NCBI GenBank assembly: GCA_947627125.1
Contig: CANQUY010000041.1
Coordinates: forward strand, 1 to 13,386
Source: an uncultured Clostridia bacterium
Lineage (GTDB): Bacteria; Bacillota; Clostridia; Christensenellales; Borkfalkiaceae
Direction: 5' to 3'
Length of the DNA stretch: 13,386 nt
Shown here: one piece after another, positions 7,192 through 13,386 of the stretch
Layout: every line of letters begins with the position of its first letter
Numbering within the stretch: position 1 is the stretch's first letter
Program-made: the position numbers and the translations under genes
The notes under the pieces: generated by a model
What the model was told of the DNA's origin: nothing
Database searches by the model: none
Seen by the model: only the letters and a program-made list of their open reading frames with translations

Positions 7192-9722
7192 AAAAAACCA
7201 AATTCGACCTTTGTATCTTCACTGCCGCCCTGCTCGCCGCTCTCTTTCTGTTCTGCGGATTTCTTCTGCTGAAGCCCGCAAGCGTCTTTGCGGCGGCAGA
7301 CAGCGCGATCTCTTCCTACTGCCCGCAGGGCGCGGAAAACCTCTCGCTCAACAAGCCCGTGACGGCTTCCTCCACCTATGAAGTGCCGGCTGAGGGGTGG
7401 TCGGCGGCGTTTTTGACGGACGGCAAGATCGGGACCCCGGGTATGCAGCCCCCGAACGGCTGGACGACGATACCGGGCGAAGCGACGGATTCCCACTCAG
7501 TCGCATGGGTATCCGTGGACTTGCAGGCGGAGTGCAAAATCTCCCGCATCGTCCTCTTCCCGCGCAATGACCATGCGGATAACTACGGCGAGTGTTTCCC
7601 CGTGGATTTTCAGCTGCAGGTTTCTGCGACGGGTGCGGAAAACGATTGGCAGACGGTCAAAACATTCACAAGTTTCCAAACGCCGACGGAACCGCTCTCC
7701 GTGGATCTCCCCGAAATGCCGTCGGCGAGCTATGTGCGCCTGTATGTGACGGGACGTACGGGCGACGATAATTTCACGGGCGGGGGCGGCGGCAATGACG
7801 GAAAGCTCGTCCAGATCTCCGAAATGGCCGTTTTCGGCAAGATCTCCCACCCCGCCGTTTCCCTCAACAAGCGGGCCCTCAAGCTCAAACTCGGCGCGTC
7901 GGAAAAACTCACCCTGACGGCGGCGGGCGTTGATGCCTCTGCGCTCACATGGAAGAGCGACGATAGCTCCGTGGCCTCCGTTTCTCCCGACGGCGTCGTC
8001 ACGGCAAAGGGGGTCGGCGGCACGGTGATCCGCGTGGGCGGCGGCGAGATCGACGAACAGACGGTTTCCGTTTCCGTCGTGGAGAAGAAGTTCGATTTCG
8101 ACGAAAATATCACGATCTCCGTCTTTTGGCTCCCCACGAAGAGCTATCTCGAGGGAGGGGAGGGGGACGAGAGATGGGATGAGCAGTTCAAGCTCCTTCA
8201 TGACGCCGATATCGACTGGCTCGCCAACGTCACCGACAACGACAATACGGGGATGCTCATCCACACCAAGGAGGACAATCTCAAGGCGGCGGAGTATGCA
8301 GATAAATACGGCATGTATCTCACCGTGGCGGATACCCGCTTCGGGCAGAACCTTCTCGGCATGTCCGATGAAGATATCGTTTCGCTCGTCGAGGAATACC
8401 GCAACGTCCCGGGCGTCGGCGGCTACTACATATGGGACGAACCTGCGCCCAATGCGGACCTCTCGGCATATGCCCGCGTATATGCGGCGATGAAGAGGAC
8501 GGATCCCGATGCTTACGCCCACCTCAACTTCCTCCCCATGATGGCCTATGCGGGCGGCGAGGAGGCATATCGCGATCACGTCGCGTCCTGGCTGGAGGCG
8601 ACCGAGGCAAAGGGCGTTCCGCAGGACTATATCATGTACGATTTTTACCCCTACACGGGATTCGGCAAGGACATGGACCGCGAGAACTTCTTCTCCCACC
8701 TTGACGCCATGCGCAAAATCGGGCTCGATTACGGCGTAAAGACGGCGACCTACCTGCAATCCAACGGCGGCGTGAATAAGCGCTCGCCCTCGCCCTCTGA
8801 GATCCGCTATCAGGCGATGGCTTCCCTTGCCTACGGCTATAAACAGCTCTCCTACTTCACCTGGTTCCTGCCCACAAACCGCGGGGAAACCTTCCACGAC
8901 GCAATCGTCAGCGATACGGGCATCCCCAACCCCAAGACGTACGACGCGGTTTCCAAGCTCAACAGGGAGATCCACAACCTCGGGAGGACGCTTGCGAAGC
9001 TCGACAGCCTCGAAGTCTATCTCAACGGCCCGCTGTACGGCGGACAGCTGCCCGTGCCCGACGACTTTGTGTTCCAGAGCATGGACGACGTTCCCTACAC
9101 CGTTTCGCTGATGAGAGATAAGGATACTGGCCGCAATTATGTGATGCTCGTCAACAACGACTTTACCGAGGCGATGGAAACGTGTGTGTTCCTCGGCAGG
9201 GGGATCCGATCGCTCCAGCGGGTCAGTCCCGAGGATGGCACGCTTAAAGATGTCGAACTCCCCGGGGACGGCACCCTCAATATCTCCCTTGCGGCGGGAG
9301 ATGCAGTTCTCTTTGCGCTTCCCGACGGCATGGACTACACGGCGGAACAGATGGTAGACAGAACCGCGGCGAACGAGATCCTCGCAAGGGCAGAGAGCGA
9401 GAGGGGAACCATTTCCGCGGCCGACGCCGCCCTGCTCGACGGAGCGGTAGAGGAACTCAGGGAGGCCCTCGGCAGCGTCTATACGACGCAGCGCAAGCTC
9501 GACGGGCTCACGGCGGAGGTAAAGAACATTCTCGACAACGCCGCAAAGGCGGAGCCCCCTTCGGAGGACCCGACAAAGGATCCCGAGCAGGGAGGAACAA
9601 AACCTCCCGCGGAGGAAAAGAAGGGGTGCGGCGGCGTCATCGGCGCGGCGGCGGGCGGAGGGATCTCCCTTTCACTTCTCCTCTTCGCGCTTCTCCTCGC
9701 CAAAAAGAAAAAGAGAGGGTGA
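7188..9722 (+). CDS. Surface-anchored CBM32 + BIG2 + TIM-barrel glycosidase-like protein (paralogue B)
   Basis: ATG 7188 overlaps the previous stop (ATGA) and follows GGAGGG in the end of that gene, so translation is probably coupled. Domains in 844 residues: signal peptide (1-36), then an F5/8C discoidin-like CBM32 domain (about 50-218; L-N-K-P-V-T-A-S-S-T-Y, V-D-L-Q, I-S-E-M-A-V-F-G). A BIG2/Ig domain follows (about 223-298). The TIM barrel (about 303-625) has G-Y-Y-I-W-D-E-P (Asp417, Glu418) and Y-D-F-Y-P (Asp485). Next come a C-terminal beta domain (about 636-711), a helical FIVAR-like segment (about 717-787), an acidic linker, and a G-C-G-G-V-I-G tail with Lys-rich end. The core matches the preceding protein closely, with blocks such as G-G-E-G-D-E-R-W-D-E-Q-F-K-L-L shared exactly. 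CBM32 domains usually bind galactose- or GlcNAc-type glycans; the target here is unknown. It is the last gene of the + strand cluster. Confidence 0.8.
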   Translation: MKKTKFDLCIFTAALLAALFLFCGFLLLKPASVFAAADSAISSYCPQGAENLSLNKPVTASSTYEVPAEGWSAAFLTDGKIGTPGMQPPNGWTTIPGEATDSHSVAWVSVDLQAECKISRIVLFPRNDHADNYGECFPVDFQLQVSATGAENDWQTVKTFTSFQTPTEPLSVDLPEMPSASYVRLYVTGRTGDDNFTGGGGGNDGKLVQISEMAVFGKISHPAVSLNKRALKLKLGASEKLTLTAAGVDASALTWKSDDSSVASVSPDGVVTAKGVGGTVIRVGGGEIDEQTVSVSVVEKKFDFDENITISVFWLPTKSYLEGGEGDERWDEQFKLLHDADIDWLANVTDNDNTGMLIHTKEDNLKAAEYADKYGMYLTVADTRFGQNLLGMSDEDIVSLVEEYRNVPGVGGYYIWDEPAPNADLSAYARVYAAMKRTDPDAYAHLNFLPMMAYAGGEEAYRDHVASWLEATEAKGVPQDYIMYDFYPYTGFGKDMDRENFFSHLDAMRKIGLDYGVKTATYLQSNGGVNKRSPSPSEIRYQAMASLAYGYKQLSYFTWFLPTNRGETFHDAIVSDTGIPNPKTYDAVSKLNREIHNLGRTLAKLDSLEVYLNGPLYGGQLPVPDDFVFQSMDDVPYTVSLMRDKDTGRNYVMLVNNDFTEAMETCVFLGRGIRSLQRVSPEDGTLKDVELPGDGTLNISLAAGDAVLFALPDGMDYTAEQMVDRTAANEILARAESERGTISAADAALLDGAVEELREALGSVYTTQRKLDGLTAEVKNILDNAAKAEPPSEDPTKDPEQGGTKPPAEEKKGCGGVIGAAAGGGISLSLLLFALLLAKKKKRG
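9624..9719 (+). other. C-terminal Cys-motif membrane tail (surface protein 3)
   Basis: Residues 813-844 read G-C-G-G-V-I-G, a Gly/Ala stretch, a Leu-rich helix and A-K-K-K-K-R-G. The motif Cys is residue 814. The Lys codons also form the T-tract of an opposite-strand terminator. Confidence 0.6.
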
Positions 9723-9729
9723 CCTCTCT
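9702..9729 (-). terminator. Intrinsic terminator of the DeoR-family gene, inside the end of the upstream surface gene
   Basis: On the - strand AGAGAGG-TCAC-CCTCTCT forms a perfect 7-base stem with a 4-base loop, followed directly by TTTTCTTTTT. It lies 17 bases past the regulator's stop codon. The stop codon of the + strand gene falls in the loop. Read on the + strand the same hairpin is followed only by CGATCTTTC, so it is a poor terminator in that direction. Confidence 0.75.
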
Positions 9730-9746
9730 CGATCTTTCGGACGCGT

Positions 9747-10490
9747 CTAAACGATGATTGGCAATTCCTTCAGCGCCTCGCGGCGGGATTTGGACAGCTC
9801 GTCGAAGATGAGCATGTCGAACGCCGAGAGGGGCTCGAGAAGGTAGGTCCCCGACTGGTCGAACTTGCTCTGGTCGGCGACGAGCACGCGAAAGACGGAA
9901 TATTGGAACACCGTCCGCTTGATCTCTCTCTGGTCGAGGGAGAACTCGTATGTACCCGTACTATCGAGCGCGGAGCAGGACGTCAGCATGAGATCAAAAC
10001 GGAATTCCTGCATCAGCTTGGTCGTCCAGCTCCCCGAGATGGCGTACCCGTGCGGCGAAACCGTTCCCCCGGGAATGATGAGATTGATCCCGCGGATATG
10101 CGACAGTACGGAAACCGCCTGCAGGGAATTGGTGATGACCGTCTTTTCGGTGAGGTTCATCTGCTGGGCGACGGCGAGCACGGTGGAGGAGTTGTCCAAA
10201 AACACCGTCTTGAAGTCGGTGGGAAGGTGCTCGATGGCCTTCTTGGCGATCTGCGCCTTGGATTCCGCATTCTCCGTCATGCGCACGAGGATGGAAACCT
10301 CGTCGGCCGCTTCCAGCAGAACCGCGCCGCCGTGGCTCCTGCGGAGGACACCGAGGTCCTGCAGTTCGATGAGATCGCGGCGGATCGTCGCCTCGCTCGC
10401 ATACAGCTTTTTGGCGAGTTCGCTGACGGTGGCGGAGCCCTGTTTTCTCAAAAGAGAGAGGATTTCATTCTTTCTTGCGTCATTTAACAT
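9747..10490 (-). CDS. DeoR-family transcriptional repressor, probable regulator of L-rhamnose catabolism
   Basis: The 247 residues match the usual DeoR-family length. The N-terminal winged helix-turn-helix (about 5-57) has V-S-E-L-A-K-K-L-Y-A-S-E-A-T-I-R-R-D-L and L-R-R-S-H-G-G-A, the family signature. The C-terminal DeoR sensor domain (about 75-235) contains F-L-D-N-S-S-T-V and V-I-T-N-S, which in this family bind a phosphorylated sugar. It is transcribed divergently from rhaB; in Bacillus subtilis a DeoR-type regulator (RhaR/YulB) controls rhamnose genes and responds to rhamnulose-1-phosphate. The same effector is likely here but is inferred from position. The start at 10490 follows GGAAGTG and a near-consensus promoter. 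Its own promoter overlaps a direct repeat, which suggests autoregulation. It might also control the convergent surface genes; nothing in the sequence shows that. Confidence 0.88.
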   Translation of the reverse strand: MLNDARKNEILSLLRKQGSATVSELAKKLYASEATIRRDLIELQDLGVLRRSHGGAVLLEAADEVSILVRMTENAESKAQIAKKAIEHLPTDFKTVFLDNSSTVLAVAQQMNLTEKTVITNSLQAVSVLSHIRGINLIIPGGTVSPHGYAISGSWTTKLMQEFRFDLMLTSCSALDSTGTYEFSLDQREIKRTVFQYSVFRVLVADQSKFDQSGTYLLEPLSAFDMLIFDELSKSRREALKELPIIV

Positions 10491-10513
10491 ATTTCACTTC
10501 CGAATTTGCTCAT

Positions 10514-10542
10514 ATTGTAGCATATTTTTGAAGTTTTGTCAA
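10514..10542 (-). promoter_or_regulatory. Sigma-A promoter of the DeoR-family gene
   Basis: On the - strand TTGACA (10542-10537), a 17-base spacer and TACAAT (10519-10514) nearly equal the consensus. The predicted transcription start, near 10507, gives a leader of about 17 bases with GGAAGTG before ATG 10490. Confidence 0.8.
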
Positions 10543-10547
10543 GTTTT
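10531..10547. promoter_or_regulatory. Candidate DeoR operator: direct repeat of AAGTTTT
   Basis: AAGTTTT occurs at 10531-10537 and 10541-10547, exactly 10 bases apart, so both face the same side of the helix. The pair covers the -35 box of the repressor promoter and lies upstream of the candidate rhaB promoter. Operator function is inferred from position and periodicity. AT-rich sequence makes chance repeats plausible. Confidence 0.35.
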
Positions 10548-10557
10548 CGCGCATATA

Positions 10558-10586
10558 TGGACAATATTTTCATTTTATGGTATCAT
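10558..10586 (+). promoter_or_regulatory. Candidate rhaBAD promoter
   Basis: TGGACA (10558-10563), a 17-base spacer and TATCAT (10581-10586) fit sigma-A. The start would fall near 10593, leaving a leader of only about 11 bases that begins within the GAGGTGGG ribosome site (10593-10600). An alternative is TTGTCA (10536-10541), 18 bases, GACAAT (10560-10565), giving a more usual leader of about 30 bases. Which one is used cannot be decided by reading. Confidence 0.4.
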
Positions 10587-10603
10587 AAATGTGAGGTGGG
10601 AAC

Positions 10604-11971
10604 ATGAATGAGTTTCTTGCAATCGATATCGGGGCTTCTTCGGGCAGACATATTCTCGGCTCCGTCAGGGATGGAATTCTCACCATCGAGGAGATCTACC
10701 GCTTTCGGAATTCCCCCGTCATGCAGGACGGCGGGCTCGTCTGGGACATCGGATATCTCAGGCAGGAGATCATCAACGGTCTGAAGAAAGCGGGCGAAAT
10801 GGGGCGTCCCCCCAAGTGCGTCGGCATCGATACGTGGGCGGTGGATTATGCTCTGCTCGACCGCGACAAGTCCCTCGTCGGCCCCGTGCATGCGTACCGT
10901 TCGGAGCGCACGCAGTCCGTCATCTCCGCCGTCCACGGAAAAGTCCCCTTCGACGTGCTCTATCAGAGGACGGGCATTCAGTTTCAGACCTTCAACACCG
11001 TCTACCAGCTCGCGGCTGACCGCAAGAGCGGTGCGCTCGACAGGGCGCAGACCATGCTCATGCTCCCCGATTATCGTCACTTTATTCTGACGGGGAAGAT
11101 GGCGCGGGAGTATACGAACGCCACCTCGACGGGGCTCGTAAACGCCGCCAAACACACATGGGACGAGGGGATCCTGCGATCGCTCGGCTATCCCTCCAAG
11201 CTCTTCACCCCGCTCACACAGCCCGGCGCCGTTCTCGGCAGTTTTTCCAAGGAGATCAGGGAACAGGTCGGCTACAACGCCCTCGTCGTTCTCCCCGCCA
11301 CGCACGATACGGCAAGCGCCGTCGTCGCTTCCCTTGCGGGGAAGGGGGCATATCTCTCGAGCGGGACATGGTCTCTCCTCGGCACAGTGCAGAATACGGC
11401 GCACACGGAGGAGAAGTGCCGCGCCTACAACTTCTCGAATGAGGGTCACCTCTTCGGCAGATACAGATTTCAAAAGAATATCATGGGGCTCTGGATCGTC
11501 CAGCGTCTACGCGAGGAGGAGGCCCCGCAGCTCTCCTTTGTTCAGCTTGCCGCGCTTGCGGAACAGAGCAAATGCGACTGCGAGATCGATGTCAACGGCA
11601 CGGCCTATCTCGCGCCCAAGAATATGAAAATGCAGATCGAGGCGGAAGTCGGGAGAAAACTTTCGCTCGGCGAGGCGCTCTATGCGGCCTTCAAGGGGCT
11701 TGCGGTCTGCTATCGCAACGCGCTCACCGAGATCTCTTCGGTCACGGGGGAGCAGTACAGAGAACTCAATATCTTCGGCGGCGGGAGCAAGAATTCTTTT
11801 CTGAACCGCCTGACCGCAGAGGCCGCGAAGGTCAAAGTGATAGCGGGACCCACGGAGGCGACCGCGATCGGCAACCTTCTCGTGCAGATGGACGCGATGG
11901 GGGAACTCTCTCTCAAGGACGCGCCCGCCATTGTGGCAAGATCGTTTGAAACGGAGGAATTTACGGCATGA
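10604..11971 (+). CDS. rhaB: Rhamnulokinase
   Basis: Phosphorylates L-rhamnulose to L-rhamnulose-1-phosphate with ATP in the cytoplasm, the second step of L-rhamnose breakdown. The 455 residues are a typical FGGY-kinase length. The first actin-like half has D-I-G-A-S-S-G-R (8-15) and the RhaB-like G-I-D-T-W-A-V-D-Y (74-82). The second half has T-H-D-T-A-S-A-V with Asp235 at the expected catalytic-base position, L-S-S-G-T-W-S (251-257), and G-G-G-S-K-N (392-397) for adenine nucleotide binding. No key residue looks missing. ATG 10604 follows GAGGTGGG. It is the first gene of the rha operon, and its stop overlaps the rhaA start (ATGA). Confidence 0.95.
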   Translation: MNEFLAIDIGASSGRHILGSVRDGILTIEEIYRFRNSPVMQDGGLVWDIGYLRQEIINGLKKAGEMGRPPKCVGIDTWAVDYALLDRDKSLVGPVHAYRSERTQSVISAVHGKVPFDVLYQRTGIQFQTFNTVYQLAADRKSGALDRAQTMLMLPDYRHFILTGKMAREYTNATSTGLVNAAKHTWDEGILRSLGYPSKLFTPLTQPGAVLGSFSKEIREQVGYNALVVLPATHDTASAVVASLAGKGAYLSSGTWSLLGTVQNTAHTEEKCRAYNFSNEGHLFGRYRFQKNIMGLWIVQRLREEEAPQLSFVQLAALAEQSKCDCEIDVNGTAYLAPKNMKMQIEAEVGRKLSLGEALYAAFKGLAVCYRNALTEISSVTGEQYRELNIFGGGSKNSFLNRLTAEAAKVKVIAGPTEATAIGNLLVQMDAMGELSLKDAPAIVARSFETEEFTA

Positions 11972-13203
11972 AAGAATATCAGAAAGCATATGCGGCGTTC
12001 GGCGTCGATACGGAATCGGCGATAGAGGCGCTCAAAGATATCCCCGTCAGCATCCATTGCTGGCAGGGCGACGACGTCATCGGTTTTGACGGCGCGGGGA
12101 GCCTCTCGGGAGGCATTCAGACGACGGGCAATTACATGGGCCGCGCTCGCAACTTTGAAGAGCTCAAGGCGGATATCAGGGAGGCGTTCTCTCTCATGCC
12201 CGGGAAAAAACGGCTCAATCTCCACGCAAGTTACGCCATTTTGGGCGAAGATGCGGGGAAGATAGACCGTGACAGGTACACATTCAAACATTTCATTCCG
12301 TGGGTGGAATTCGCCAAAGAGCTCGGGCTCGACGGCATCGACTTTAACCCCACGTTTTTCGCCCACCCCAATATGAAGGACGGACTCACTCTTTCCTCCC
12401 CCTCAAAGAGCGTCCGTTCCTTCTGGGTGGAGCACGGCAAACGCTGTATGGAGATCGCGGCGGAGCTCGGCAAGGCATTCGGGAAACCCTGCCTCGTCAA
12501 CATTTGGATCCCCGACGGATTCAAGGACGTGCCCGCAGACCGTCTGGGCCCCCGCATGCGCCTCAAGGGATCTCTCGACGAAATTTTGAAGGATTACGAC
12601 AGAGAATGGGTCATTCCCGCCGTCGAGAGCAAGGTATTCGGCATCGGCGTCGAGAGTTACACGGTGGGGAGCAACGAATTTTATCAGAACTATGCCGCGA
12701 AAAATGGTATCTGCTGTCTGCTCGACAACGGTCACTACCATCCCTTGGAATATGTTTCGGACAAGATCCCCGCGCTTCTCGCGTTCTACGACAGGGTCGC
12801 CCTGCATGTGACTCGCGGCGTCCGCTGGGACAGCGACCATGTCGTTCTCTTCGAGGATGAGCTCAAAGAGATCGCCAAGGAGATCGTGCGCAACGACGCA
12901 ACGAAGAAGGTCCTCATCGGGCTCGATTACTTCGACGCGAGCATCAACCGCATCTTCGCGTGGGTCACGGGCCAACGTTCCATGCAAAAGGCGCTCCTGT
13001 ATGCCCTGCTCCTTCCCCATGACGCCATGCGGAAATTGCAGGACGAGGGAGATTTCACCGCCCTCATGGACCTTCAGGAGAGAGTCAAGACGCTGCCCTT
13101 CGGCGACGTTTGGGAGGAATATCTCCGCAGGGAGGGGCTTAATGAGGACGTCCTCGCCCGCGTCCGCTCATATGAGAGCAAAGTGTTAAAGGAGAGAGTA
13201 TGA
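11968..13203 (+). CDS. rhaA: L-rhamnose isomerase
   Basis: Converts L-rhamnose to L-rhamnulose, the first catabolic step, with divalent metal in a TIM barrel. The 411 residues are slightly shorter than E. coli RhaA (419). Recognised blocks include I-H-C-W-Q-G-D-D (29-36), L-D-G-I-D-F-N-P-T-F-F-A-H-P and G-L-D-Y-F-D-A-S-I-N-R-I. Spacing against the E. coli metal sites is constant at 14 residues, placing ligands at Glu220, Asp253, His256, His280, Asp288, Asp290 and Asp320; all are the right residue type. A GGAGGA site at 11953-11958 lies within the end of rhaB, 9 bases before ATG, so translation is probably coupled. The stop overlaps the rhaD start by ATGA. Confidence 0.96.
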   Translation: MKEYQKAYAAFGVDTESAIEALKDIPVSIHCWQGDDVIGFDGAGSLSGGIQTTGNYMGRARNFEELKADIREAFSLMPGKKRLNLHASYAILGEDAGKIDRDRYTFKHFIPWVEFAKELGLDGIDFNPTFFAHPNMKDGLTLSSPSKSVRSFWVEHGKRCMEIAAELGKAFGKPCLVNIWIPDGFKDVPADRLGPRMRLKGSLDEILKDYDREWVIPAVESKVFGIGVESYTVGSNEFYQNYAAKNGICCLLDNGHYHPLEYVSDKIPALLAFYDRVALHVTRGVRWDSDHVVLFEDELKEIAKEIVRNDATKKVLIGLDYFDASINRIFAWVTGQRSMQKALLYALLLPHDAMRKLQDEGDFTALMDLQERVKTLPFGDVWEEYLRREGLNEDVLARVRSYESKVLKERV

Positions 13204-13386
13204 AGGATATGCTTTCGTCGCCCTTTTTGAGGGCATTCGCAAAGGCCACAAGCAACATGTACCGCCTCGGCTGGGATGAGCGGAACGGGGGAAATCTCTC
13301 CCTCCTGCTCACCGAGGAGGAAGTCGCGCCCTATCTCGATCTGAATGCGGTAAAACGCCGCTTTCCGCTCGGCTTTACGGCCGGGG
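13200..13386 (+). CDS. rhaD: Rhamnulose-1-phosphate aldolase, N-terminal part (cut by window end)
   Basis: Cleaves L-rhamnulose-1-phosphate to dihydroxyacetone phosphate and L-lactaldehyde. Only 62 residues are visible, but G-W-D-E-R-N-G-G-N-L-S (24-34) is the family's phosphate-binding signature, with Asn29 and Asn32 at the same positions as in E. coli RhaD. The zinc-binding His residues and catalytic Glu lie beyond the window. AAGGAGAG precedes ATG 13200, which overlaps the rhaA stop. The order B-A-D matches E. coli, although the regulator here is DeoR-type rather than AraC-type. Confidence 0.92.
   Translation, partial: MKDMLSSPFLRAFAKATSNMYRLGWDERNGGNLSLLLTEEEVAPYLDLNAVKRRFPLGFTAG

Noticed and set aside
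7497..8975. 492-codon - strand open frame opposite the second barrel gene
   Set aside because: In-register shadow from avoidance of TTA/CTA/TCA; composition is unlike a real protein.
9740..9747. Perfect 8-base palindrome GACGCGTC between the converging genes
   Set aside because: Too short to distinguish from chance in GC-rich sequence and not linked to a T-tract or promoter.
10530..10560. Possible CcpA cre site in the divergent region (TTTTCGCGCATA)
   Set aside because: The central CG is present but the flanking TG and CA are not at the spacing of the cre consensus on either strand.
10583..11473. 296-codon - strand open frame opposite rhaB
   Set aside because: In-register shadow of an unmistakable rhamnulokinase.

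Overview
This window reads like a GC-rich Firmicute (Clostridia-type) chromosome, probably a gut or other carbohydrate-degrading anaerobe. The grounds are strong AAGGAGG-type ribosome sites, sigma-A promoters, Ig-like and X2-like surface modules, a DeoR-type sugar regulator of the kind Bacillus uses for rhamnose, and surface proteins with signal peptides and a membrane tail. Genus-level placement cannot be made from sequence alone; a Christensenellales-like lineage is only a guess.

Left part (1-9722, + strand): four tightly packed genes for exported proteins. The first (5' end outside the window) is a GH71/GH99-like TIM-barrel hydrolase followed by a CBM9-like sandwich domain. The second (2053-5343) is a 1096-residue surface protein made of beta-sandwich and X2/Ig-like modules, a GTNPG-repeat linker and a membrane tail. 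The third and fourth (5410-7191 and 7188-9722) are paralogues: each has a signal peptide, a BIG2-like Ig domain, a TIM-barrel glycosidase-like domain with a Y-Y-I-x-D-E-P motif, a C-terminal beta domain and a membrane tail. The fourth also has an F5/8C (CBM32-type) domain and a helical FIVAR-like segment. The second, third and fourth share an unusual C-terminus: G-C-G-S/G-V-I-G, a hydrophobic helix, then basic residues.

Right part: a DeoR-family repressor gene (9747-10490, - strand) converges on the surface operon and diverges from an L-rhamnose catabolic operon rhaB-rhaA-rhaD (10604 to the window end, rhaD cut off). The 113-bp divergent region holds a near-consensus sigma-A promoter for the repressor, a weaker candidate for rhaBAD, and a direct repeat of 10-bp period over the repressor's -35 box. 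The intrinsic terminator of the repressor gene is embedded in the last codons of the fourth surface gene.

Working model (inference): the secreted and anchored proteins bind and cut a polysaccharide at the cell surface. If it contains rhamnose, released L-rhamnose is imported by a transporter not seen here and processed by RhaA (isomerase), RhaB (kinase) and RhaD (aldolase) to DHAP and lactaldehyde, under DeoR control. The link between the two halves rests on adjacency only.
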